Source: Ruminococcaceae bacterium UBA5891 (GTDB lineage: Bacteria > Bacillota > Clostridia > Oscillospirales > Acutalibacteraceae). From it: DNA of 25,672 nucleotides. The notes beneath the pieces are model-generated. The model was not told the DNA's origin, searched no databases, and saw only the letters and a program-made list of their open reading frames with translations. Below are positions 15,988 to 22,683 of this stretch, one piece after another (position 1 is the stretch's first letter; each line of letters starts with the position of its first letter). The translations under genes were made by a program, and so were the position numbers. The stretch covers positions 1 through 25,672 of the forward strand of contig DJET01000056.1 of NCBI GenBank assembly GCA_002431945.1. The letters are read 5' to 3'.

Positions 15988-17923
15988 AATCATTGAGATA
16001 TTGGAGAACAAAGCAATAGCCTTTTACAAAAAGAATAAGGACAGCATACCGAGATATATTCTAATTCTTTTTATCGTATTGTATGCCGCAGGTTTTGTAG
16101 TCCATTCCGTAACCACCGGATTACATAATTTTCAAAGTGGCAGTAATGACAATCTTTTTATAATTGACCCTGTTAAGAACATAAAAGCGTTATTCACTCC
16201 GGCAGGAATAGGAACGGTACTGTTCGGTTTCCTTATGTTTCTTCTGTTCAGCGGAAAGGGCAAGGACCTTTTAAGCGGATATAAGACCGTAAAGGATAAG
16301 GAAAGAGGTATAGAGATACTTCCCGAGGGCACACACGGCACATCGGGTTTTATGGATAAAAAGGAGTTGCCGGAGTTTTTGGTAAGCGGCAGCATAGAAA
16401 AGGTGGACGAAACCCTGTTCGGAAAGACAGATAACGGGGATTATGTCGCTATGAAGGATATACCGGGTATGTCTAAAAATGTTATGGTGTACGGCGCGCC
16501 CGGTACTGGAAAGTCGCGAGGATTTGTAATGCCGTTTGTAATGCAGGCGGCCCGCAGGGGTGAAAGCCTTGTAATGGTAGACCCGAAAGCCGAGTTTTAC
16601 GAAATGTATTCGGGCTTTTTAAATAGCCGCGGATATACTGTTAAGGCATATAACCTGCTTGACCTTTTTGCGTCCGACGGCTGGAACTGCGTAATGGATA
16701 CGGCAAAGGATATTACCCTTGTGCAGCGTGCGGCAGAAATAATTATACGGAATACCTCAAATGAGAACGAGCGCGGCGATTTCTGGGAGAAAGCCGAGAA
16801 AAACCTTTTAATGGCGCTGTTGCATTATGTTCAGACTCTTACATATCCGGGAACGGACAAACTGCTGCCGCCGGAAGAACGGAGTCTCGGTACGATATAT
16901 AAAATACTGTCAACCACTTCCGTGCAGGAATTGGACGCACGATTCAGAGCATTACCGCCCGACCACCCCGCGTTGCCGCCCTACGGTATATTCCGTCAGG
17001 CACATAAGCAGATTTGGGGAAATATTGTAATAGGGCTTGGTAACCGATTAAATGTTTTCCAGAATAAATTGGTAGATGATATAACTAAGCATAACGAAAT
17101 AGACTTAACTTTGCCGGGCAGAGAAAAGTGCGCGTATTTCTGTATTATTTCCGACCAGGACAGCTCTTTGGAGTTTCTGTCCTCAATGTTTTTCTCGCTT
17201 ATGTTTGTAAAGTTATTCGATTATGCCCGTCAGCAGGATAACAGAAGATTGCCCGTCTGTGTAAATGTTTTAATGGATGAATTTTGTAATATAGCGCTGC
17301 TTGACAGCAAGAAGATATTTTCGGTGGCGAGATCGCGTAATATAAACATTCAGGCGGTGGTGCAGAGTATAGCGCAGCTATCCGACAGATACCCCGGCAA
17401 CGAGTGGCAGGAAATTGTGGGTGACTGCGATTACCAGTTGTTTTTAGGCTGCAACGATGTTATGACCTCGGAGTTTTTCTCAAAGCAATGCGGAGAGATT
17501 ACCGTAAGAGTAAATAACACGAATACGCCGATGCGGCCCTTTTTAGACTTTTTATCCATGCCAAAGCCGTATATGCAGAACAGGACCAGCACAGGCAGGG
17601 CGCTTATGCTGCCCGATGAAATACGGCGGCTGCCTAAAGACAAGGCAATACTTTTGGTGCGCGGCGCAAAGCCGCTGCTTTTAAACAAGATTACGCCGGA
17701 AGAGCATCCGTCCTTTAAGCTGTTAAAATACTGCAAGGCGGCGGAGCATATACCCGCATGGAAACTTAAAAAGCCGGAAAAGGTGAAAAACAAAAAAGTA
17801 CCGCAGTACAAAATGCAGTTTGAAATGCCGCTTGATACGGACGAAGACGAAAAGGAAAGCTTTGATCTGTCCGACGGGATAGATTGCAGAAAGCTACAGA
17901 CAGTAAAGGAAAGGGATATTTAA
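15974..17923 (+). CDS. virD4: VirD4/TraG-family coupling protein, 649 aa
   Basis: The type IV coupling protein that brings the relaxosome to the secretion channel. Two N-terminal membrane helices (about residues 27-45 and 75-92) precede the soluble motor domain. Walker A is GAPGTGKS at 174-181 and Walker B is VLMDEF with D435/E436. The segments GESLVMVDPKAEFYE, RGDFWEKAEKNLL and GCNDVMTSEFFSKQCG are typical of TraG/VirD4 proteins. The start is GTG at 15974 with AAGGAGAG upstream and a 14-base overlap with the previous gene. Length is normal. It forms the transfer machinery with VirB4, VirB6 and PrgI encoded at 6985-12474. Clear call. Confidence 0.94.
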   Translation: MRLSKIIEILENKAIAFYKKNKDSIPRYILILFIVLYAAGFVVHSVTTGLHNFQSGSNDNLFIIDPVKNIKALFTPAGIGTVLFGFLMFLLFSGKGKDLLSGYKTVKDKERGIEILPEGTHGTSGFMDKKELPEFLVSGSIEKVDETLFGKTDNGDYVAMKDIPGMSKNVMVYGAPGTGKSRGFVMPFVMQAARRGESLVMVDPKAEFYEMYSGFLNSRGYTVKAYNLLDLFASDGWNCVMDTAKDITLVQRAAEIIIRNTSNENERGDFWEKAEKNLLMALLHYVQTLTYPGTDKLLPPEERSLGTIYKILSTTSVQELDARFRALPPDHPALPPYGIFRQAHKQIWGNIVIGLGNRLNVFQNKLVDDITKHNEIDLTLPGREKCAYFCIISDQDSSLEFLSSMFFSLMFVKLFDYARQQDNRRLPVCVNVLMDEFCNIALLDSKKIFSVARSRNINIQAVVQSIAQLSDRYPGNEWQEIVGDCDYQLFLGCNDVMTSEFFSKQCGEITVRVNNTNTPMRPFLDFLSMPKPYMQNRTSTGRALMLPDEIRRLPKDKAILLVRGAKPLLLNKITPEEHPSFKLLKYCKAAEHIPAWKLKKPEKVKNKKVPQYKMQFEMPLDTDEDEKESFDLSDGIDCRKLQTVKERDI

Positions 17924-17924
17924 A

Positions 17925-18734
17925 ATGTCAGTATTCAGAGTAGAACGAACCCACGATTATACGGTAATGTCTAATCATCATTTAAAGAACAGGGCGCTGT
18001 CACTAAAAGCAAAGGGATTGTTATCCTTAATGCTTTCTTTACCGGACGATTGGGATTATACCATGCAAGGTTTAGCGCATATAAGTCTTGAAAAGGTTGA
18101 CGCCATACGCAAGGCTATAACCGAATTGGAAAACGAGGGATATATAACCCGCACCCGCGAGCGTGACGAGCAAGGCAGACTGCGCGGTACGGAATATATA
18201 ATAAGGGAGCAGCCTATATCGGAAAAGCCTACATTGGAAAAACCTATGTTGGAAAAACCAAGATTGGATAAACCTATGCAGGCAAAACCAACGTTGGAAA
18301 ATCCCACGCAATTAAATAAAAAAATATATAATAAAAATAAATCAAGTATGTATGAAGAAATCCCTCAATCAAGTCAATCGGGAGAGGGAACGGAGCTGAC
18401 TGAAATCTTACAAAACTGTGAATTGAAAAGTTTTGAAAGCAAAACCGCGCAAATGCTTGAAAGCGCCGTTAGAGTGCTTTACTACAAGCAGAGCATTAAG
18501 CTGTCCGGCGCTGTGCTGCCGCAATCTGAAATACGGAATCTTTTACGAAAAGTCAACCGCGATACGCTTATAGACGCGGTGGAGGTGCTGCGGCATAACG
18601 AGAACGAGGTACAAAACCCGCAGGGCTACCTTTACTCGGTTATTTTAAACGCCGTTAATGCAGATTACACAAGCACCTTGCTTGAACTGCCGGACAATAT
18701 GATAAACAGGGAGATGCTATATGCTTCTGACTAA
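17925..18734 (+). CDS. Replication-initiator-like HTH protein (RepA_N/DUF6017-type organisation), 269 aa
   Basis: Residues 1-95 have the 'FRVERTHDYTVMSNHHLKNR...LSLKAKGLLSLMLSLP' opening and a winged helix, the form of the initiator-like HTH proteins in Firmicutes plasmids and ICEs. Residues 98-127 are six pentapeptides of type x-L-E-K-P encoded by a 15-bp minisatellite. The C-terminal region (about 165-260) is helical and looks like the DUF6017 half found in these proteins. The likely role is starting replication of the excised element or controlling it. Whether it is the true initiator cannot be decided here. It starts one base after VirD4 stops and overlaps the next gene by 14 bases. Confidence 0.75.
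   Translation: MSVFRVERTHDYTVMSNHHLKNRALSLKAKGLLSLMLSLPDDWDYTMQGLAHISLEKVDAIRKAITELENEGYITRTRERDEQGRLRGTEYIIREQPISEKPTLEKPMLEKPRLDKPMQAKPTLENPTQLNKKIYNKNKSSMYEEIPQSSQSGEGTELTEILQNCELKSFESKTAQMLESAVRVLYYKQSIKLSGAVLPQSEIRNLLRKVNRDTLIDAVEVLRHNENEVQNPQGYLYSVILNAVNADYTSTLLELPDNMINREMLYASD
18216..18305 (+). repeat. 15-bp minisatellite, six units, in the replication-initiator-like gene
   Basis: Exactly six 15-base units fill these 90 bases and encode the pentapeptides ISEKP, TLEKP, MLEKP, RLDKP, MQAKP and TLENP. The unit is close to [AT]C[AG]TTGGAAAAACCT with substitutions. It is an in-frame linker between the HTH and C-terminal domains. Copy number can change by slippage without breaking the frame. 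Confidence 0.9.
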
Positions 18735-19230
18735 AACGCAAAAGAAAATACTTGAAATCGTGCGGGAATACGGCGGAATGAAAGCCCAAATGCTCAAAAG
18801 GCTTTGTCCCGAAGCATATTCGTTCGAGGTGTCGCTCCATCAGCTTGAAGTAAACCGTAAGCTGATAAAAACAGGGGAGTATTATTGCGACGATACAGCT
18901 TTAATCTGCGACAGAAATACCGAAACCGCGTTTGAGGTAATGCTGGCAGTATGCGGACACCCACCTGAAATATACTGCCGCGGTCAGCCGCCCTTTTCGC
19001 TTACATTCTTCAAGGAGCGCGAGCAAAAGCTCTGTCGCTATGATATTTGTGTTGTGACAGACGGCAGAGAGCAGGTTGTAAACGCAATGCTCGGCGGAAT
19101 GGCAGGGAAATACGGTACGGCAATATTTGTGTTGGAGCAAAAAGAACAGGCGGAGCGTATGATTGTTCCGCCGGACTGCCGCTTTGCGGTAAAGGAAAAT
19201 GCAAAATACATATTTTACGGAGGTTGTTAA
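18721..19230 (+). CDS. Small HTH protein of unknown function (possibly DUF5697-like), 169 aa
   Basis: Residues 1-50 are a winged-helix candidate (TKTQKKILEIVREYGGMKAQMLKRLCPEAYSFE begins with two helices, followed by a recognition-type helix and LIKTGEYYC wing). The C-terminal part is alpha/beta with a 'CRYDICVVTDGREQVVNAML' segment. Similar small HTH proteins follow the initiator-like gene in Clostridia ICEs, where they are named DUF5697. My match to that family is by position and general form, not by a diagnostic motif. The start overlaps the upstream gene by 14 bases. The stop directly precedes the next ATG. Confidence 0.5.
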   Translation: MLLTKTQKKILEIVREYGGMKAQMLKRLCPEAYSFEVSLHQLEVNRKLIKTGEYYCDDTALICDRNTETAFEVMLAVCGHPPEIYCRGQPPFSLTFFKEREQKLCRYDICVVTDGREQVVNAMLGGMAGKYGTAIFVLEQKEQAERMIVPPDCRFAVKENAKYIFYGGC

Positions 19231-20103
19231 ATGGACTTACGAAATCTTAATTTAGCCGAACTGGATAAAAACTTATCTGAGGAGGAACGCAGGGAATGGA
19301 ACTCGATTTATGCGTCCTACAGGGCAGGCTCACTGCTTACGGGAACGGTATCCGGTATGGAGACGAGAACGGTGGATGTAAAGAATGAGGAAACCGGAGA
19401 ATACGAGGAAAAGATATTCAGATATTTAGTGGTAATAGATTACAGGGTAAAGGTTATAATACCGCAGGATGAAATGTGGTATGAAAAGGGAGATATACCG
19501 TACCACGTTATGCGCTCAATGGGCGGCGCAAAAATAGATTATGTTATAACGGATATTGACCGCGAGGGAGATTTTTGTATTGCGTCGAGAAGTCAGGCGC
19601 TGCGTATCCGTCGGCACAGCTTTTTAAAGCTTACGCCGCGGGTAGGCAAAAGAATAAAGTGCGATATATTGGCGGTGGGGCAATGGCATTTGCTTTGCAC
19701 GGTCGGCGGGTTTGATATAACGCTTGCCGCAAGGGATGTTTCTTATGCCGCGATTCCCGATTTGCGGGAAAAGTATCACGCCGGAGAGAGCAAGGAAGCG
19801 CTTATACGGTATTATGAGCCGGAAAATATGAGGCTCGGTATATCTATAAAAAGAGCGCAGCCGCACCCGTTTGACGGTGCAGATCTGCGCCACCCGATAG
19901 AAAGCCGCCGCGCTTCGGTTATAATGGGCAAATTTGCGGGCGGTGTATACTGCAAGCTCGAAGAAGAGCTTGACTGCTTATGCGGCTATTCCGCCGAGCA
20001 ATGCGACGCAGATTTCCATATAGGGGATAAGGTAATAATAGTTATAACCAAGTACAGCTATGAACGCCGCCTGATATACGGCAAGATACTTGCGAGATGG
20101 TGA
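19231..20103 (+). CDS. S1/OB-fold-repeat RNA-binding-like protein, 290 aa
   Basis: The start at 19231 is fixed by GGAGG and the preceding stop codon. Residues 33-95 have the 'GSLLTGTVSGME...VVIDYRVKVIIPQDEM' pattern of an S1-type OB fold. A second unit follows at about 136-190 (VGKRIKCDILAVGQWHLLCTVGGFDITLAARDVSYA), and a third weaker unit lies at about 228-290. Three tandem S1-like units point to binding single-stranded RNA or DNA. In this setting the target could be the transfer strand or element transcripts, but that is inference. The stop overlaps the next start by seven bases. No catalytic residues are visible. Confidence 0.65.
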   Translation: MDLRNLNLAELDKNLSEEERREWNSIYASYRAGSLLTGTVSGMETRTVDVKNEETGEYEEKIFRYLVVIDYRVKVIIPQDEMWYEKGDIPYHVMRSMGGAKIDYVITDIDREGDFCIASRSQALRIRRHSFLKLTPRVGKRIKCDILAVGQWHLLCTVGGFDITLAARDVSYAAIPDLREKYHAGESKEALIRYYEPENMRLGISIKRAQPHPFDGADLRHPIESRRASVIMGKFAGGVYCKLEEELDCLCGYSAEQCDADFHIGDKVIIVITKYSYERRLIYGKILARW

Positions 20104-20534
20104 TAATACCCATTAAATTGCGCGAGGCAAATGAGTTTATAGTGCGCCGACACAGGCATTTAGGCAAGGCGGTTGGCTGCAAATTTGCGCTGGGGCTTGC
20201 GGATGAAAACGGAGGGCTTATAGGCGTTGCGGTTTGCGGCAGACCAGTGAGCAGATACTACGATAACGGCGAAACGCTCGAAATATGCCGCGTTTGTACC
20301 GACGGGACATATAACGCTTGCTCTATGCTTTACGGCGCTTGCGTTCGCGTCGGCAAGGCTATGGGTTATAAACGGATTATTACATATACTCTTGAAAGCG
20401 AGCACGGCTCAAGCGTTAAGGCGGCTAATTTTAAATATGACGGAATTGCGGGCGGTCTTGTATGGAGCGGGAAAAGAAGAAATGACGCGCTGCCCGCCGA
20501 AATGAAAAAGCGGTGGGTGTTTTATTGCAAATAA
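20097..20534 (+). CDS. XF1762-family (GNAT-like) protein, 145 aa
   Basis: The protein follows the XF1762 pattern closely: IKLREANEFIVRRHRHLGKAVG near the start, then GVAVCGRPVSRYYDNGETLEICRVCTDGTYNACSMLYGAC and a YKRIITYTLESEHGSS segment. The family resembles a GNAT acetyltransferase fold, but acetyl-CoA binding and substrate are unproven as far as I know. It is widespread on phages and mobile elements. The ATG at 20097 overlaps the previous stop by seven bases, and the purine-rich GAGATGG around it gives a weak site, so coupling is likely. It is the last gene before the large control region. Confidence 0.82.
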   Translation: MVIIPIKLREANEFIVRRHRHLGKAVGCKFALGLADENGGLIGVAVCGRPVSRYYDNGETLEICRVCTDGTYNACSMLYGACVRVGKAMGYKRIITYTLESEHGSSVKAANFKYDGIAGGLVWSGKRRNDALPAEMKKRWVFYCK

Positions 20535-20629
20535 AGATGAGGAGCACCGCAAGACAACAACGGCGCTCCTCAAGAAGACAGAAGGTGTTTTCAAACACCA
20601 CGGACATTATATAACACAAAATTTCGATT

Positions 20630-20643
20630 TGTCAAGTTTGACA
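20630..20643. promoter_or_regulatory. Palindromic operator candidate 1
   Basis: TGTCAA-GT-TTGACA: perfect six-base arms with a two-base centre, about 75 bases upstream of the promoter -35 box. It matches the site at 20774-20787 in five of six positions of the second arm and in the whole first arm, and the two flank the promoter. The shape suits a dimeric HTH repressor. The element regulator is not identified. Confidence 0.5.
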
Positions 20644-20718
20644 GGGCGTTTTTTGAAAAATATTTTTATTCTTTTTCTCATTAAAATATAATGCTTTAAA
20701 ATTCTGAATATAATTTCA

Positions 20719-20747
20719 TTGACAACAGCGATTTTATCATATATAAT
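20719..20747 (+). promoter_or_regulatory. Consensus sigma-A promoter for the JAB/ThiF leader
   Basis: TTGACA (20719-20724), a 17-base spacer, TATAAT (20742-20747): exact consensus in both boxes and ideal spacing. The transcript should start near 20754. It reads into the leader with two terminators and then toward the JAB gene at 21076. The TTGACA is also a half-site of the flanking palindromes. The strength implies tight control by operator or attenuation. Confidence 0.85.
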
Positions 20748-20773
20748 ATATTTGTAACAAGGTTTGAGTGTGA

Positions 20774-20787
20774 TGTCAAATTTGACT
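20774..20787. promoter_or_regulatory. Palindromic operator candidate 2
   Basis: TGTCAA-AT-TTGACT, the same layout as the site at 20630-20643, here about 20 bases downstream of the predicted transcript start. Centre-to-centre distance to site 1 is 144 bases, so a repressor could bind both sides of the promoter. It could also act as RNA. Confidence 0.5.
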
Positions 20788-20818
20788 TTTCAGATTATGA
20801 CATTGGTTTGAGTAACAA

Positions 20819-20859
20819 GGTCGGATTTTTCCCATAAAGGGAGAAGTCCGGCCATTTTT
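20819..20859 (+). terminator. Intrinsic terminator 1 of the leader
   Basis: GGTCGGA (20819-20825) pairs with TCCGGCC (20847-20853) with one G-U pair, CCC/GGG pair inside, and TTTTT follows at 20855-20859. The arm GGTCGG can instead pair with CCGACC at 20915-20920 in terminator 2, so the hairpin may be switchable. Confidence 0.75.
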
Positions 20860-20912
20860 GCGTTTTAGAGCAATTTAAAACGCCCGCAGCTAAATTCGGT
20901 AATCACAAGATT

Positions 20913-20955
20913 GACCGACCAATTCTGTTTTAAGCAGGATAGGTCGGTCTTTTTT
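20913..20955 (+). terminator. Intrinsic terminator 2 of the leader
   Basis: GACCGACC (20913-20920) pairs perfectly with GGTCGGTC (20942-20949). After one A/A mismatch, ATTCTG (20922-20927) pairs with CAGGAT (20935-20940) around a seven-base loop. Six Ts follow at 20950-20955. It is a very stable hairpin and should stop most transcripts before the JAB gene unless antitermination occurs. Confidence 0.85.
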
Positions 20956-21075
20956 GTTTTTACATACAACAAAACGCACCTGAAAAAAAGCGGCGTATCT
21001 TTAAAAGAATTCACAATTTCATTTTAATTCTTTGAGATATTCCGCATTTTAAAAAGGCGCAAAAGGAGACGGAAA

Positions 21076-22683
21076 ATGAGCAATCAAGACAACATCAACA
21101 GCTTCCTCGACAGTATGGACTTTGACAGCACACCTGCCGAGCAAGCACCAAGCCCGCAAAGCGTGCCGTTTACTCCCGCAGCCGTATGGCCCGGAGAAGA
21201 GCCGGCACAGCAAACGGCGGCAGCGGCTCCGGTTCAGGCAGAACCCGTGCCTGCTGCTCCGCCGACAGCACAGCCCGCAGCACCGCAGGAGGCAATTCCT
21301 ACGCCTGCTCCGGCTGTTCAGACGCCGCAGACCCCACAGGCAGCTCCCGCAGCAGAGCAGCAGGTTGTACCGCAACAGCAACCCGCAATACAACAACAGG
21401 TCATAACGCAAGCACAGCCGATTGTGCAGCAACAGGTTATGCCCCAACAGCAACCGGTCATGCAACAGCAAGTTGTACCTCAAGTTCAACCCGTAGCACC
21501 GCAACAGCCTGTGATTCAGCCGCAACCTGTAGTACAACAACCTGAAATGCAGCCGGCAGCGCCCAATCCCGCACCCGTTCAGCAAACAATGCTCGATCAG
21601 TTTGACATGGTAATGCAAAATCTTGAGGTGCAGGGCGAAAAGCATATGCTTGAAGCATTGGCGGCAAAGCCCGCAATATTCTCCTACGCAAAGGTAAAGG
21701 AGAATATTGAGGACAGAGACGCGACCTTTGAGGACCTGCGGCAAAAGTATGAGGCGGATTTCCCAGAGCTTTCGGACTCGAAGACCATATCCTGGACGGT
21801 GAATTACGGAAAAACCACAAAAAGCGTAAGCAATCCCGCCACGAGTAAGGTCTACGAGATTAAAGCCGAAATCGAGAGCTCCCAAGCCTTTAAGGACACG
21901 CTTAAAAAGGCTAAAACGGACGCGGAGAAAAATCCCGAATGTATCGTTAAGCTTTTCAAAAGGGCGCAGACAAAGGGCGAGGCGCTCTCCGGTATCAAGG
22001 AGCTTTGCCTTACAAAAGCGGAAGCCGCACAGACAAATAAGCCTATCGTACTCCTGCCGTCGAAAGACGGCAGAGTGTATGAGCAGCGCAGAAACGAAAT
22101 TGGGTGCTTTACAGCCCCCGCAGCGAATATCCGTGAATTTGAGGATATACGGGCGGAGTTTAAAATGGCGCTCCCCAAAATTCCCGCGCATATCTTTTCA
22201 AAGGTTATGGGCTTTTTTAAGAGCATTTCGGACGAGCTTCATTACGAGGTATTGGTGCATATTCTCTACGATACGGAAGAAAAGAAGTACATAATTAAAG
22301 TTCCGAAACAGAGAATATCCGAAGCCTCTGTAAACAGCGAAACGGACGAGCCGTACCCCGACAGATGTATCCATGTTATGGATTTTCATTCACATAACAC
22401 TATGCCTGCGGTATTCTCCGGAACCGACAACGCCGATGAAAAGGAGACAAGGCTTTACGCCGTTGCGGGCAGGTTTAACCAAACCTTACCCGAAATAACG
22501 GTAAGAGCCGGGTGTGCGGGTAAGTTTATCCCCCTTAACCCCGAAGATGTTTTTGAGGGAGATTTTTTCGACACCTACCCGCAGGAGTGGAAAGAAAACA
22601 TACGCCATTGGGGTACTGAAATTAAAAGACCTTGGCATATGGGTTTACGGCTCAAAAGAACTTTCGGGGAGGGCAGAATATGA
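21076..22683 (+). CDS. JAB/JAMM metalloprotease, PRTRC protein A-like, with long Gln/Pro-rich N-terminus, 535 aa
   Basis: Residues 436-451 contain H438-S-H440-x7-S448-x-x-D451, an exact JAMM zinc-protease signature (HxHx7SxxD). The following 'ADEKETRLYAVAGRFNQTLPEITVRAGCAG' strand pattern matches what I recall of PRTRC system protein A, a JAB protein of mobile elements. JAMM enzymes cut isopeptide or peptide bonds next to ubiquitin-like proteins. A short acidic N-terminus (1-20) is followed by a disordered Ala/Pro/Gln region (about 20-170) and then a mixed domain (about 175-330). That middle domain has a beta-beta-alpha-beta order, so a ubiquitin-like fold is conceivable but unproven. The ATG at 21076 has AAAGGAG upstream. 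The stop overlaps the E1-like gene by four bases (ATGA), the expected pairing for a conjugation/deconjugation system. Confidence 0.85.
   Translation: MSNQDNINSFLDSMDFDSTPAEQAPSPQSVPFTPAAVWPGEEPAQQTAAAAPVQAEPVPAAPPTAQPAAPQEAIPTPAPAVQTPQTPQAAPAAEQQVVPQQQPAIQQQVITQAQPIVQQQVMPQQQPVMQQQVVPQVQPVAPQQPVIQPQPVVQQPEMQPAAPNPAPVQQTMLDQFDMVMQNLEVQGEKHMLEALAAKPAIFSYAKVKENIEDRDATFEDLRQKYEADFPELSDSKTISWTVNYGKTTKSVSNPATSKVYEIKAEIESSQAFKDTLKKAKTDAEKNPECIVKLFKRAQTKGEALSGIKELCLTKAEAAQTNKPIVLLPSKDGRVYEQRRNEIGCFTAPAANIREFEDIRAEFKMALPKIPAHIFSKVMGFFKSISDELHYEVLVHILYDTEEKKYIIKVPKQRISEASVNSETDEPYPDRCIHVMDFHSHNTMPAVFSGTDNADEKETRLYAVAGRFNQTLPEITVRAGCAGKFIPLNPEDVFEGDFFDTYPQEWKENIRHWGTEIKRPWHMGLRLKRTFGEGRI

Larger units (their letters stand above)
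20754..20859 (+). ncRNA. Possible small leader RNA ending at terminator 1
   Basis: From the predicted transcript start to the first U-tract is about 106 bases. The RNA could fold a stem ATGTCA/TGACAT (arms near 20773-20778 and 20797-20802) with wobble extension, followed by the terminator hairpin. It contains two copies of GTAACAAGG and of GGTTTGAGT in permuted order. I do not recognise a named RNA family, so it could be a discrete small RNA or simply the attenuated leader of the JAB/ThiF operon. Confidence in transcription is higher than in function. Confidence 0.4.
20535..21075 (+). other. 541-bp non-coding control region
   Basis: No credible gene lies here. From left to right: a hairpin GAGGAGC/GCTCCTC (20539-20545 and 20565-20571) and a palindrome GGTGTTT/AAACACC (20584-20599). 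Then palindrome 1 TGTCAA-GT-TTGACA (20630-20643), a consensus sigma-A promoter (20719-20747), palindrome 2 TGTCAA-AT-TTGACT (20774-20787) and direct repeats GTAACAAGG (20754 and 20812). Then two intrinsic terminators (20819-20859, 20913-20955), and an 8-bp inverted repeat AAAGAATT/AATTCTTT (21004-21011, 21026-21033) before the AAAGGAG ribosome site of the JAB gene. I see no second promoter of comparable quality after the terminators. The region separates two plus-strand operons. Confidence 0.8.

Noticed and set aside
20584..20599. GGTGTTT/AAACACC palindrome as a terminator of the upstream operon
   Set aside because: No T-tract follows. It may stabilise the RNA end or bind a protein, but I cannot support termination.
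20537..20614. 25-codon Arg-rich open frame after the XF1762 gene
   Set aside because: No ribosome site, and it coincides with a hairpin-forming stretch, so the Arg bias is explained by structure rather than coding.
20535..21075. Possible CRISPR array or tRNA in the non-coding region
   Set aside because: Only two-copy short repeats with unequal spacing are present and no cloverleaf-like arms with a T-loop can be found.
21049..22191. Long minus-strand open frame (380 codons) opposite the JAB gene
   Set aside because: It runs antisense to the repetitive Gln/Pro-coding region and the well-supported JAMM gene. Its Leu/Arg/Cys-rich low-complexity product is what a CAG/CAA-rich strand gives in reverse. 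No start or ribosome site.
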